The notes: a model not told the origin generated them from the sequence alone. Counted from the stretch's first letter, positions 44,228-57,543 are shown. The stretch is 64,000 nt of DNA from Neostapfia colusana (GCA_030760725.1 JASWHV010000002.1:56785900-56849899); one strand, 5' to 3'. Made by a program: numbers and translations.

Positions 44228-47200
44228 TGTGACACCCTTATTTTTTTTGGGTTCTGCATGTATTCATGTTTCATGTAGAAAAACACTTTTAAAATAAGTT
44301 GAAACCGAGAAGAATCAAAGAAGTTAGCCAAAAGAAGCAAATTCCACTGTACAGAGAGTGCCGAAGACAACTCCCGTGGCTCGCTGGCTACGTGGTAAGC
44401 TCGGGGCTCATCTCCGCAAAGGGGGAGAGGTCTGACCCTGTGGGACACGTGTTGTCCCTGGAGCTAGCCTCTGCGGAGAAGCGAAGGCAGTCCCGCAGGA
44501 CACGTGTCACCTTCGAAGCTAGTCACCGCGGAAATTAGAGGACCAGTCACGCGGGATACATGTCGATCTCCGAGCTCACCTCTGAGAGGTCCGGTTCTAT
44601 TGGACACGTGTCGCCACCGGAGCTTATCTCCGGGAGGTACGTCACTGTTGGACACGTGTCAACCTCGGAGCTCGTCTCTGAGAAGAAAGGAAGTCTGGCA
44701 CTAGTAGGATACGTGGCACACCCGGAGCCACCTCCGGAGAGAGGGAAGGTCCGGCACTGACACGTGGCGTGCGCGGAGCCACCTCCGAATAGAGAGGAGG
44801 TCCCGACCGCAAGGATACGTGGCGCACGCGGAGCTCACCTCCAAAGGAGAGGGAGGTCTCGCTCGCTTGACACGCGGCACAACCGGAGCTCGGCTCTACG
44901 GAAAAGGGGAGACCAGGCCCCGGTGGACACGTGGAGCTTCCGGAGCTCATCACCATGGAGGTAACGAATTCTGGAGCGGTTTTTGCTTCTGTACGCGTGG
45001 GAATACCAGTATGGGAGGAAACCGACACGAATTCCACAATGTTACCGCACCAAATCAACTAAAGATAAGTTGTTAAGATTCAATGGCAATTTGAATAGGA
45101 CTCTTATTCAAAGTCCAATTAGATTAGAACTCTTTCTTCCCGATTATAAATAGAACCGAGAACCTTTGGCCGAAACCACAAACTTCTTTTCCAACTCCTG
45201 AGTCGACGACTTAGAGCCCTAGCCCCAACTCGCCGAATAAACCCTTCGCCGGCGTTCAGTCGAGGAAGATCACCGGAAGAGAGCCCAACGATCTGTATTG
45301 CTAAGAGAAGGACCCAGAGACCAAGAAGAACGTAAGGTAGGTCTCCAATACTACCTTACGACATGATCACGTTTTCTTTGCATCTGTTCTTCGATTCCTT
45401 TCGAACAGAAGCTTTTTCGTGGATAGATCACTTGTTGATCGATTTAAAGACAAGATCATCGCTACGTCCACAATTGATCTCTATAACTCTGTTCATCATA
45501 AAACCCATGCAAGCCATGCAAGAACACGTACAAACTAAACTGCATCATAGGATTAACATGCATAAGCATCATCGCATCTAGTTAAAGTTTGTGCATGATA
45601 TTGATTGTTGTGAATCTTGTGTGTGCGTGATCATGTATAGAAGGACAAGCTCAGGGAGCTACCTACGACGGAGTACAACGACAAGATTTTGAGCAACCGG
45701 AACAGTCAGAACAAGGCAAGTGCCCCTTGACCATATTGATCCTATGTTTTGGGAAACTGTTTTGTTTTGCGAAAAGGTGTGTGTGTGTTGAGTCAAACAT
45801 GATGGGAAACCCTTTTATAGGAGTTTACTAGTTTTGGTTAAACCACCCTTGTCGCCAGGGATGTTTATGAGTCGGGTATGGTTTTAATTTTATGCTTCGC
45901 TGAGTCCATGGGATTGGGAAGCGAGATGGATGTGTCTAGCTAACTGCACTCGTGAGATTTATGAGAAACTGAGGTTGTTATTGAACATGGATTGGAGGGA
46001 GATCTAGGCAAGCTTGGGTTTGTGAATGAGGTAGAAAGAGATGGTGGTTTACTTGCCGCAGATCTAAGGACCGGTTCATACGAGCACATGCCAGGATAAC
46101 AGTGCCACCACAAGGCCAAGTATGGGTGCGACTTAGCTAACTAATTAGGTAAGTTGCTAGATTGTTATGGACCGTGGAAGGCGAGGAGAATGGAAGTCGA
46201 GTGAGGATTGCCCTGGGAACTACATGGCACAAGAGGGGGCCCATGGGTGGGAGAATTGGAGATTCTAGCCTGCCGGTGAAACCTTAGTGAGTCCATACAT
46301 CTAGTAACCCCTTTGTAAAGGCTATTTTGTGATCTCTTGGCCATACACCAACGGTTTTGTACTGGTATAATGGAGGTTCTGTAGTCGCCGATGGGTGACG
46401 AAATCACAAACTTGTGGGTAAAGAGGTGCAAACTCTGCAGACTCTAAAACTTTCATGATAGCCGAGCTTACGGTCACGAGCGCCTGGCCAACTTCCATTA
46501 TTAGTTGGGATGGTTATTGGTTATGGTTTTGGATGGTTTGGTTTTGGTTTTGTTTTCGGGACTGTTGAGTCTGGGTGACAAGATGGGTTGCATGACTGAT
46601 GAGTCATGACAACGAGGTTGGTCTCGGTGTGAGACAAAATTATTTATAAGATGAAATGGTAGCGAATACGAGATGGTATTCGTGAGATGGTAGCAAATAC
46701 GAGAAGGTATTCGTGAGCAATAATGAGGTTGATTAATGTCTCGTTGGGACATGGAAGGTAATGAACATAATGGAGGTATGATTAGTATTTTAATACATAT
46801 TGGGATTACATTCGCTTAAAGATAAGTTGCTTTTTTATCATGATTTTGATAAATAACTTTGCTTTCTGCAATGAGCCTTTTTATACCTACCTTGTTGTGA
46901 GCTACATATCATATTTTCCCACACTTGCTGAGTACATCATTGTACTCAAACTTGCATTATTATTTCATCATCAGCAACAGGAGAAGATTACTATGAAGAC
47001 CAGGTGGAGCATTAGGCGTGTAATCTGTCCTCAACCTTGCCTATGGGGATGGAGTAGAGATGGAGCTGCTGCTGCTTAGATTGCTTCCGCGTTAGAATAA
47101 AGACCTCCGCTGTTAGAATAAAGACTTTCGCTGTGAGCATGAGTCCAAGACTCATGAGACATTGTAATAAAATCTGTTATTCGTGGTCATATATATTCTG

Positions 47201-47304
47201 AAATTCAGTTTGTGGATGATGTGTATATGTGTGATGAACATTCTGGGCACACATATGCATCAGTTCTCGGTTCCGTGGTTTTCCACAGAATTGATTGCGT
47301 CACA
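44228..47304 (+). repeat. Gypsy-B 5' LTR (3.1 kb)
   Basis: Starts TGTGACACCC and ends GATTGCGTCACA. A TATA box (TTATAAATAG) lies at 45144-45153, 0.9 kb in, placing the G-box array at 44444-44935 in U3 upstream of the start site. The R/U5 portion is non-coding. Confidence 0.88.
44444..44940 (+). promoter_or_regulatory. Array of about ten G-box/ABRE-like units in the LTR promoter
   Basis: Units 48-57 bp apart each contain GACACGTGTC, GACACGTGGC or a near variant (44444, 44499, 44555, 44603, 44651, 44708, 44759, 44814, 44869, 44926), usually with 'cggagctc' or 'cggagcca' next to it. CACGTGKC is the core bound by plant bZIP ABRE/G-box factors. The array ends 200 bp before the TATA box. Regulation by abscisic acid or light is inference. 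Confidence 0.8.
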
Positions 47305-47307
47305 GAC

Positions 47308-47325
47308 TGGTATCAGAGCCACGGG
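47308..47325 (+). other. Gypsy-B primer-binding site
   Basis: TGGTATCAGAGCCACGGG, complementary at its start to initiator tRNA-Met, three bases after the LTR. Confidence 0.9.
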
Positions 47326-47770
47326 TTGACGGTAGGTTACACGCTTAGATAGGTCACAGATTAGTATTAGACACAGATTGGTAGCTAAGCCACGCTGACC
47401 ATAGGATGCAAGCCTAGGATGCATAGATTGGCCTTGAAACTACCTTGACATAGGATATAAGCCTAGGAAAGGCCATAATTGGATCACAGATTGGCAACAC
47501 CCTAGGCCATATAGGACCCCCATTGAACAAGCCTTGACTAGGAGTTGTATGAGCCCTTGCGATGATTGTTTATTATTGTGTGCTTAGTGTGAGTTGTGGG
47601 ACGTCTCAAAATGTTTTCCATATCTAAGTAGAAAGAGGTGTGAGATGCCTCGGCACTTATTCACATCCTCATATGGGCTGATATATATAGTCCAATCCAC
47701 CTTGATGCATATAGTTGGGGGGATCTATCTAACCTTCTAACCTTCTATTCTATTTCGTTCTCTCTCACAG

Positions 47771-48825
47771 ATGGTGAGAGGAAATGCCAGCCGGAGGAAC
47801 ATCGGTGATAACCAAGAGGATGGCCATGATGAAGTTCCTGTTAACCCCGGAGCTAGTGAGAACAACCTGGAACGGTTGATGGCCATGCCGAATCAACTTA
47901 TGCAAACCATGATCCAAACTTTGGGTCAGTTGCAGGCCAACAACAACAACCCCGTTCCGGCACCACCGCCACCACCACCGCCGGCTCATAACAGATTGGG
48001 AGAGTTCATGAGGACTCGACCACCCACCATTGCTCAAGCTAACGACCCCATGGAGGCCGACGACTGGTTGAAATCCATAGAAAAGAAGCTTGCCTAGTAC
48101 AGTGCAATGACCGAGAGAAGGTTCTTTTTGCGTCGCACCAACTCATGGGAGCTGCCGCTGACTGGTGGGATGCCCTATGCAACGCTCATGTCGACCCGGA
48201 GACGATCACTTGGACTGAGTTCAAGGAGAGTTTCCGCTCTCATTACATCCGCGCTGGTGTAATGATGCTCAAGAGATAGGAGTTTGAAGGTCTCCTCCAA
48301 GGACAAAGAAGCGTGAATGAGTATCTCAACAAGTTCACGCAATTGTCCCGATACGCCCCCGAAGACGTCAACTCGGACCAAAGGAAGCAGTACCTGTTCA
48401 TGAGAGGGTTGAACAATGAGATCCAGGTTCAGCTCCTCAACAATGACTACGCGAGCTTCCACAAGCTGGTTGACAAGGCTATAGTAGTTGGAAGCAAGAT
48501 CCGAGAGATCGAGCGAGAGTGCAAGAGGAAGATGCCATACCCGCCTCAAGGGAGCAATGTACGACCTCGGTACATGCCCCCAGCTGCACCGCAGTATGGA
48601 TCGACCGCTCCTGCATACCGCCCTAATCAGCCACCACAACAACGACCCGTTGCACAAGCACCTCGTGTGTCTTTGCCTCCTGTGCCCTGACCCAACATGG
48701 GCACTCCTGTTCAAAACCCCCGCCCCAACATACCTGCTGCCGTAGGCAACAGGGCATGCTTTGCATGCGGGGGAACATGACACTTCGCAAGCCAGTGCCC
48801 GAGGAGAGGCCCTGGACAGCAAGGC
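47771..48825 (+). pseudogene. Gypsy-B gag
   Basis: ATG 47771 starts a gag with a Pro-rich segment (PAPPPPPPPAH) and the retrotransposon gag domain (RPPTIAQANDPMEADDWLKS near 48020, SVNEYLNKFTQLSRYAP near 48310). A stop and frameshift lie near 48095, and further stops at about 48280, 48690 and 48778; the last falls inside the zinc knuckle (CFACGG...HFASQCP). Only 445 bp lie between the PBS and this ATG, and they contain no extra ORF, unlike Gypsy-A. Confidence 0.85.
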
Positions 48826-48828
48826 AAT

Positions 48829-51800
48829 GTGCCCAAGCAGAACCCGCAACTGAACGGAGGGGACAATCAAGGAAACAGTGGACAGCAGTACTATGCTCGC
48901 GGCAACGTGAACCATGTCTCTGCTGAGGAAGCACAACAGGCTGAGGACGTCGTAATTGGTATGTTCCTTGCCAATTCCAACCCAGCCACAATTTTATTTG
49001 ATTCTAGAGCATCGCATTCCTTCATATCATCCAAGTATGTTGCCAAGCATAATCTACCCATATCACACTTAAAATGTGCTATGTTAGTTAATTCTCCCGG
49101 TGGAGAGATGAGGACTAGTATAGTATGTTCGAAACTAAGCCTTAAAATAAGGGGGGTAGACTTCCTTGCCGACCTCATTGTCTTGGATTCCCAAGGGCTT
49201 GACATAATACTCGGGATGGATTGGTTAAGCAAGCACAACGGGGTAATCCAATGTGCTGAAAGAAGCGTGCAGTTGACAAACGAGCACGGTATTCGTGTCG
49301 AGTTTGAGTCAGCCCAACGAACAACCGAAAGGGCAATTTTGAACCACGTCGAAGGAGCAACATTGGACAGCATTCCAGTGGTTCAGGACTTCATGGATGT
49401 GTTTCCAGAGGAGCTTCCAGGTATGCCACCTGACCGGGACATTGAGTTTGCCATTGACTTGGTACCCGGAACTGCACCCATAGCAAAGAGACCCTATAGG
49501 ATACCCGTCAATGAACTAGTGAAACTCAAGAAGCAAATTCAGGAGCAGTTGGAGAAGGGTTTTATACGTCCCTGCTCGTCACCATGGGGAGCCCCCGTGC
49601 TCTTCGTAGACAAGAAGGATGGGACCCAAAGGATGTGCGTGGACTATAGGTCTCTCAACGAGGTGACAATCAAGAACAAATACCCTCTGCCCCGTATAGA
49701 AGACCTATTCGACCAAATGAATGGAGCCCGAGTGTTCTCCAAGATTGATCTTCGGTCGGGATACTTCCAGCTGAAGATTAAGCCCTCTGATATACCCAAG
49801 ACTGCCTTTCGAACACGGTATGGTTCATATGAATATGCCGTCATGTCTTTTGGGTTAACAAATGCACCCGCGTACTTCATGTACCTTATGAACAAGGTTT
49901 TCATGGAGTACTTGGATAAGTTCGTCGTGGTTTTCATCGACGACATTATGGTGTATTTAAAAAGTGAGGAGGAGCATGAAGAACATTTGAAATTGATCTT
50001 GCAGAAAATGCGTGAGCATCAATTGTATGCCAAGCTTAACAAGTGTCAATTTTGGCTAAAGGAGATATCATTCCTAGGCCACATTATCTCCAAGGAAGGA
50101 GTATCGGTTGATCCTAGGAAAGTGGGAGATGTTTTGAAGTGGAACCAACCGCAAAACGTGAAGGGCATTCGGAGTTTTCTTGGGATGGTTGGATACTACC
50201 GACGCTTCATTAAAGACTTCTCTAAGATAGCAAAGCCTATGACGGAGTTGCTAACGAAGTGAAAAGCCTTCCAATGGACACCAGCATGCCAAGAAAGTTT
50301 TGAGGAACTCAAGAAAAGGCTAACCACATCACTGGTTTTGGTATTGCCGGACGTGAGCAAGAGCTTTGACATATATTGTGACGCATCCAGACAAGGGCTC
50401 GGATGTGTGCTCATGCAAGGAGGACAAGTGGTAGCCTATGCCTCATGACAATTAAAGAAGCACGAGCTTAATTATCCTACACATGACTTGGAGCAAGCAG
50501 CAGTAGTGCATGCATTGAAGATTTGGAGACATTATATCCTTGGTCATCGATGCGAGATCTATACGGATCATAAAAGCCTCAAGTACATATTTACACAAAC
50601 GGACTTGAATTTGAGGCAACGTCGATGGTTGGAACTCATCAAGGATTACGAAGTTGGAATCAACTACCACCCTGGGAGGGCCAATGTAGTAGCTGATGTA
50701 TTGAGCCGGAAGGGAGCATGTCACCTACTCACGGTTCGGGAGCTACCACCTGAACTACGCAAGGAGTTCGAACGGTTACACCTCGGATTCTTGAACAAGA
50801 TGGAAGTGATCGAGATCCACTCTTCATTGGAGCAAGAGATAAGAGATGACCAAGCAACGGATGAGGAGATCAAGGATATCAAGGAAAGGATCCGACAAGG
50901 AATAGAGAAGGGTTTCAAAGAAGATGAGAAGGGTACGCTTTGGCTAGGAAAAAGGATTTGTGTGCCTAACATGAAGCACATCCGCGACATGATATTAAAA
51001 GAGGCACATGATTCACCCTATTTCATACATCCTGGAAGTACCAAATGTACAAGGACTTGAAGACTTGTTATTGGTGGGATGGTATGAAAAGGGACATAGC
51101 CGAATACATTGCCCTATGCGACACATGCCAACGGGTGAAGGCCGAACATCAAAGACCCGCTGGATTGTTGCAACCCTTGAAGGTACCCAAGTGGAAGTGG
51201 GAAGACATCAGCATGGATTTTATCGTCGGATTGCCACGTACTCAGTCGGGTTATGACTCCATCTGGGTTATCATGGACCGATTAACGAAAACAACCCATT
51301 TTCTCCCTGTAAGGGCCAAGTACAACATTGCACAATTTGCCGAGTTGTACATGGAGCAGATCGTGTGCCGTCATGGAGTCCCGAGGAGGATAGTCTCAGC
51401 TCGAGGTTCTTAGTTTACCTCTATATTTTGGAGAAAGCTGCAGAAAGCTATGGGTACACGACTGGATTTTAGCTCCGCCTATCACCCACAAACCGATGGA
51501 CAAACCGAAAGGACAAACCAAATTTTGAAAGACATGTTGAGAGCTTGCGCCTTGAAACGTGGGCGTAGTTGGGATAGGAGTTTACCGTACGCTGAATTCT
51601 CCTATAACAACAGCTATCAAGCTAGCTTGAAGATGTCGCCTTTCGAAGCATTGTATGGTAGGCGGTGTAGAACGCCGCTGTTCTGGAACGAGACAGGAGA
51701 AAACCAGGTGTTTGGACCCGAAGTGCTACAAGAAGCTGAAAAGCAAGTCCAAACGATACGGGAGAACTTAAAGGCTGCTCAGTCACGACAGAAAGGCTAT

Positions 51801-52280
51801 GCGGATAATAGGCGAAGGAAGTTGACTTTCGAAGTAGGAGACTTCGTATACCTTAAGGTATCACCTATCCGTGGCCAACGACGTTTCAACGTCAAAGGCA
51901 AGCTAGCACCTCGCTACATCGGACCATTTAAGATTTTGGACAAGCGAGGAGAAGTAGCCTATCAAATAGAGCTCCCAACATATCCCTCAGACGTACATGA
52001 CGTGTTTCATGTATCCCAGCTCAAGAAGTGCTTAGAGTACCAGAGGAGCAAGTACCAATGGAAGAGCTTGAACTTCAATAGGACCTGACTTATGCGGAGC
52101 ACCCTGTCCGAATTTTGACGTAAAGGAAAGGGTCACAAGGAACAAAGTGATCCGATGGTGCAAGGTACAATGGAGCCATCACACCGAAGCTGAAGCCACA
52201 TGGGAGCGTGAAGAAGACATCAAGGCAGAATTCCCTCATCTATTCTCTACTAACGAATCTCGAGGGCGAGATTTAATTTA
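48829..52280 (+). pseudogene. Gypsy-B pol
   Basis: Protease (LFDSRASHSFI near 48995; the usual DSGA reads DSRA), RT (KIDLRSGYFQLK near 49740, VVFIDDIMVY near 49932), RNase H (YTDHKSLKYIF near 50560), integrase zinc finger (CDTCQRVKAEH near 51118), integrase core (SMDFIVGLPRTQ near 51212; the second catalytic Asp motif reads SARGS near 51400) and chromodomain (VIRWCKVQWSHHTEAEATWE near 52150). Breaks: TGA at 50260 and 50448, one-base loss near 51036, TAG at 51411, TGA at 52086. Two catalytic motifs are also altered. Confidence 0.88.
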
Positions 52281-52293
52281 AGGGGGGTAGATT

Positions 52294-53146
52294 TGTGACA
52301 CCCTCATTTTTTTTGTTTTTTGCATGTATTCATGTTTCATATAGAAAAACACTTTTCAAATAAGTTGAAACCGAGAAGAATCAAAGAAGTTAGCCAAAAG
52401 AAGCAAATTCCAGTGTACAGAGAGCACCGAAGACAAGTCCCGCGGCTCGTTGGCTACGTGGCAGGCTCGGGGCTCATCTCCACAAAGGGGGAGAGGTCCG
52501 ACCCTGTGGGACACGTGTTGCCCTCGGAGCTAGCCTCTGCGGAGAAGCGAAGGCAGTCCCGCAGGACACGTGTCACCTTCGTAGCTAGTCACCGCGGAAA
52601 TCAGAGGACCAGTCGTGCGGAAATCCGAGAGGTCCGGTTCTATTAGACACGTGTCGCCACCGGAGCTTATCTCCGGGAGGTACGTCGCTGTTGGACAACT
52701 CTCAACCTCGGAGCTCGTCTCTGAGAAGAAAGGAAGTCTGGCACTGGTAGGATACGTGGCACACCCGGAGCCACCTCTGGAGAGAGGGAAGGTCCGGCAC
52801 TGACACGTGGCATGCGCGGAGCCACCTCCGAATAGAGAGGAGGTCCGACCGCCAGGATACGTGGCGCACGCGGAGCTCAACTCCAAAGGAGACGGAGGTC
52901 TTGCTCGCTTGACACGCGGCACAACCGGAGCTCGTCTATGCGGAAAAGGGGAGACCTGGCCTAGGTGGACACGTGGAGCTTACGGAGCTCATCACCACGG
53001 AGGTAACGAATTCTGGAGCGGTTTTTGCTTCTGTACGCATGGGAATACCGGTATGGGAGGAAACCGACATGAATTCCACAATGTTACCGCACCAAATCAA
53101 CTAAATATAAGTTGTTAAGATTCAACGGCAATTTGAATAGGACTCT
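52294..53146 (+). repeat. Gypsy-B 3' LTR, truncated
   Basis: It matches the first 0.9 kb of 44228-47304 and stops at 'aataggactctt', just before the position of the TATA box in the 5' LTR. It retains most of the G-box array (52510-52975), lacking one unit and with another mutated. Confidence 0.88.
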
Positions 53147-54071
53147 TTGTGAGACCTATGTGTGCTGAATACATTGGCAATTAGGATAAAAGTTAGCATT
53201 AACATTCAAAGTTTTGAATATTGCCAAAACATTCTTCTGTGGCAAGGTCCGACAAGTTCTTTGTTAGGTCCGCCAAGTGTTGGCAAGGTCCGACGCAAGG
53301 TCCGGAGGGCTCCTACAAGGTCCGGAGAGCTTCTGTGAGGTCCGGAGCTTGTTTTTAGGGAGCTCCCGTGAAGTTCAACTCGTAGAACTGCAGCGTCTTG
53401 TTTTTGCTTTTAACTCGCAATGTTTCAAACTTGCTTTATGGGAAGGTTTTCTTAGTATTAATTTGCTAAGTTTTTGGTGTGTTTTGGTGATTATGGCTGT
53501 ATCATTTGATATGGTTTGCAACATGCTTATGTGACGTGCTCATGTAAGGAGTTGTGGTTTTCGAACTAACGTGAGTCAAGTCGAGGACTTGTGCTCGGAA
53601 GAATTGGTTGTTTATTCATGTGCAGGTGTTGCTTGAGTTCAAGACATGGCTGGTGACGGGATCCTTGGACTAGTCTCAGGGAGGAGATGAGGTTCCAACA
53701 AGCAAGTTCGGGAGGAGCTGTGGTTGAGTTGATCGGGAGGTCGCGCAGCATGTTTGGATCAAGGGCAGTGCATATGAAGGTTGTGTATACGTCGTTGGAA
53801 GGTGTTTGCACGTGTGCAAGGAGTGCATGGACGTGGCAACATTGTTCCAAGGCGTGATGAAGAGAAGTGGACGTAAAGAATTGGTCGAAAAGGTCCAACC
53901 GACTAGGTTATGGACTCAGGCTGCGGCTGAGTCGTGTTTGACTCAAATATGGAAAGTTTTGAGTTGGTTATGATAGGATTTCGTGTGGGTCACGAATTTG
54001 AGTTGTTTTAGGAATGTTTGGGACGTTTCTAAGGTGTTTGGAAGTCTTAAGATTGCTTCTATCTGCGTATA
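53147..54071. repeat. Probable Tat/Athila-type LTR fragment with GGTCCG repeats
   Basis: It begins TGTGAGACC and holds six copies of 'RAGGTCCGR' at 53241-53350, followed by non-coding sequence. Gypsy-A is inserted at its right end. The family is inferred from general appearance only. Confidence 0.4.
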
Positions 54072-57000
54072 TGTCACACCCGGTTTTTCCGAAGAAACAA
54101 CCAAGTGAATATCACATGTATGCCAGGATCATTTTCTCATACATGTGATGACAAATAGTGAAGCATCATTGATTACAAGCCAGGTGTCGAATATAAATAA
54201 GTCTTACATCGCAAATGTCTCGATGGACACTAATGCTTCATCACAAGTAAATAAACTAGCAGCGGAATATTATTCTTTTAGGGCTCCATCACAGGCGTTG
54301 CCCGGGGGTCTTCATGAACCTAAAAACCTTCCTCGGGTCCAAAATCTTGGTCATTATACACCACCTCATTATCTTGACCTGAGCAGCAATATAAACCAAC
54401 AAATATGCAAGGTTGAGTACCAATGGTACTCAGCAAGTGTGGGAAAATTATATCATGCATGGCTAGAACAAGGAGAGGTTGAACTCATGGTTAAAGCACT
54501 ACGCAATTAATACCTATCACCTTAGCTTATTAAGCACTTACATTACTACACAGGTGAAATGGTCCCAATCTCCCATCCCATCATCATAATCCAATAACCA
54601 TAACATCATTTCCAATGTTAAGCTCCCCGCTTAACTTCCAAAACCATCAATCCTCTAATCATGAATAAGTCCAGGCCGCTCTTAACCGTGAGCACGGCTG
54701 TCAAGACAGTTTTAACTCTGCAGGGTTTGTACCACTGTACCCACAAGTAGTGATTTCATCCCCCGTTGCCGGGTGGACTAAAAGAACCTCCATTATGCCA
54801 GTGGCTACGATCCACATTCACACTTTCCAGGTGTGCGGCCAAGAGATCACTACGAAGCATTTACAAAGGGATTCCCGACGAGCGTGGGCCCACTGAGGTT
54901 TCACCCCTAACATCATACAAGAGGCTCCAACCCCGCTGCAGTGGCCCCCTCTTGAGCCTTGCGGTTCATATGGTAGTCCAGCTGACACCTACTCCCCGCA
55001 CCATCCAACACACCCATACTACGCCGGGGATACACCTAATTAATTGGCTAAGCTGCCCCATCTCAGCATGTGGTTGGCACTGTAAAGCCGGGTTACATGC
55101 TCCATGAACCGGTCCTTAGGATCCAGGCAAGTACTAAACACAAACCCAAGTCTCGTGCACCCAGCACACAACCAAAACATCCAACTTGCCTTGATCCCTA
55201 CCTCTACATAACTCACAATATCTCATTCAAGAGTATGGTAATATAAACTGATGATCTCATTTCCCAAATATCCCATTCTAAGCATGGCTAAGCAAATGCA
55301 TGTAAATAAATGACATGACAAATTAAATCCCAATCCAAGCTACAAGGAAACAAGGTAATGCAATTCTAGGGAAACTTTCCTAGCATGGGTTTCATATTTC
55401 ATTTGACAATGCAAATAATTCTATCTACACATCCTAGCATAGGATCAAAGTGGTCAAGGACACTTGCCTCCTTCTTGCTGCTCTTGAAATTGGTAGTCCT
55501 GATCTTGAAAAGAAATAACTTGCTCTTGAATCGGTTCTACTTCATACCATCACACATAGCAAAAGAAAAACAACAATCATAAGACATAGTTCACACTTCT
55601 ACTTCATACAAACCACACATTCATATTTATAAAAGTTCTTTACCATTATATGTGTTGTGGTTACTTTATGTGTGTTGAGTTGTGGCTTGCATGCACTTTT
55701 AACCATGTGTATATGATTCCTACTTTTGTGTCCACCTTTATACTTACGTATTATTTATATGGGTTTCCAATAAATTTCTTATATTCAACTACTTCACCTT
55801 TTTACTACCAAGTGTGTATGAAAAGTATTATTCTTCCCCATATGTGCTTTCATAATTTCTATCAACCCTTAACTGAACTCTTTGGACTTTAAAAACTCCA
55901 TTTATCATTTACTAGTTGCTATATTTTCAGATTTATATTTCTATGCATAATTGGGTATTTTATTATAAAACTAGTAATACACATCATCTAAACAGAATAG
56001 GTTCTGGTCCTAAATGATTTAATAACATCTTTTGACCTTGGCTTCTGATGTAGACCATTTCATAATTATTTTCCCTATTTTTCTATAACTATTCTTTACT
56101 TAAAAATGTGTCCCTATACTAATAAATGTGAATAATAGATGAAACAGATTTATTTCAGCCCAAAAATATATTTTTATCTCACTCCAAAGTTTTCTAAGTA
56201 CTGAGAAAGTTTTTAATTAATTTTGACAATTATGTTTGTCCCCCTTTTTAATTCTTAAACACTAGTTACATATTCAATTTTCTAAATTAAATACTAAACA
56301 GGGCTAAAATAATGAATTCACCCCATTACAGGGTCTATAATATTATTTTCATAATTTCCAGGGGTCTAGCTACACTTATCAGAGGTGTTTTTCCTAATTT
56401 TTATTAAGTCCAGGGGCTAAAACTGATTTTTAAATGAATTTACATGATTTTCTGGAGTTCCAGGGGCTAGATCTGAAGTTTCCGGGGCTAGCTCTCAATT
56501 CCAGAGAACCCCAGGGGGTAGCACGTAAGAATTCCAGTCTTTATAACGCGGGGCTGACGTGGACCGTCCGATTTTAAACTGACGGCTGAGATTATAACAT
56601 CGAACCGGTACGCGGGGTTTTAAAGTCTACCGTGTGATTTAAAATAAACGGCGCACAAGCGGCCACGTCGCTCTGACCGAGCGCGGGCGGCGCTGCCGGC
56701 GGCGCACGGCGGCGGGAAGCGGCGATCTCGCCGGAAAGTTTTGGATCCTCGAGAATTCTGCCTAAAACTGTGATCTTATGGCCTAGACCGGTAGAGGGAA
56801 GGTCGGGGATCTCACCTCGGGGGTTTTCTCAAGCTCGGGGGTCCTGGAAAGTAATCGGCGGCGAGGTCCGAGGCAAAACCACGGCGAAGCTCGTCGGCGC
56901 TGTGTTTACACCGTAACTCTCCGAGTTTTCTGCACCTGCAAAGTTCCCCGGAGGCGGTGGATCAAGACCAGCGAGTTAGATCAGAGTTTCCGAGCTTAGA

Positions 57001-57498
57001 TCGGCCAGAATTCACCGGCGAAGTCTCGGTGCTCACCGGAGTAAAAATCGGCGATCGCGTGGGAAAAACTGATCGGAGCTGGGGTTTTTATAGCCGGGGG
57101 AGGGCGGTGGGTCTGTTGCGATCGAGTTTGAGTCGTTTGGGACCAGAATTCGGGCTGTGGGGACGGGTTTCCCGATCGGTTGCGATCGCGCGCGCGAGAG
57201 AGAGTCCGGGGTCGCGGGGTTAGGGATGACAGGCGGGTCCCACCCGTCGGTGAGAGGCAGCGCGGCGCGCGCGGGGGCGGGCTGGCGCGGGAGTAGCTGG
57301 GCCGGCTGGCGGGTTTCGGCCCACTGGCCGGTTTTTTTCCCGTTTTCCTTTTTCTTTTTCCATTTCTTTTCTGTTTTGAGTATAATTTGAATTCCAGTTT
57401 GAATTTGAATTTTTGCAAAACATGCAACACGTCCAAAAATTTTTAAATTCCCCTCTGAGCATGGTTTAGAGTTTTGAATCAAAATTTGGGGTGTTACA
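54072..57498 (-). repeat. Gypsy-A 3' LTR (3.4 kb)
   Basis: + strand TGTCACACCCGG...GGGTGTTACA. On the minus strand a TATA box (TATAAAAA, complement of 57085-57092) lies about 0.4 kb inside the element-orientation start, so U3 is short and R/U5 about 3 kb. Confidence 0.93.
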
Positions 57499-57517
57499 AC
57501 TCTACCCCCCTTAAAAG
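57499..57517 (-). other. Gypsy-A polypurine tract
   Basis: The complement of 'actctaccccccttaaaag' gives an AAGGGGGGTAGAGT primer next to the LTR. Confidence 0.85.
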
Positions 57518-57543
57518 AAATCTCGTCCTCGAGATTGGTGTTT

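Larger units (their letters stand above)
44228..53146 (+). mobile_element. Gypsy-B: decayed chromovirus (Tekay/Del-like)
   Basis: The 5' LTR (44228-47304), PBS, gag, pol with C-terminal chromodomain, a polypurine tract (tttaaggggggtag, 52277-52290) and a 3' LTR truncated at 53146 are all present. The two LTRs differ at several percent plus a 25-bp gap, so it is clearly older than Gypsy-A. No target duplication can be seen, because the right LTR is cut. Confidence 0.92.

Noticed and set aside
44444..44940. CRISPR-like spaced repeat array
   Set aside because: The repeats are 10-bp cores with drifting neighbours inside a plant LTR; there are no cas genes and no identical 25-35 bp repeats.
47308..47325. 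tRNA-like sequences (TGGTATCAGAGCC) at several places
   Set aside because: These are retroelement primer-binding sites matching only the tRNA 3' end; no cloverleaf surrounds them. No tRNA or rRNA gene was found.
54145..54510. 121-codon ORF repeated at 63384-63749
   Set aside because: Its repetition reflects the two LTR copies of Gypsy-A; LTR position and lack of domain argue against a gene.
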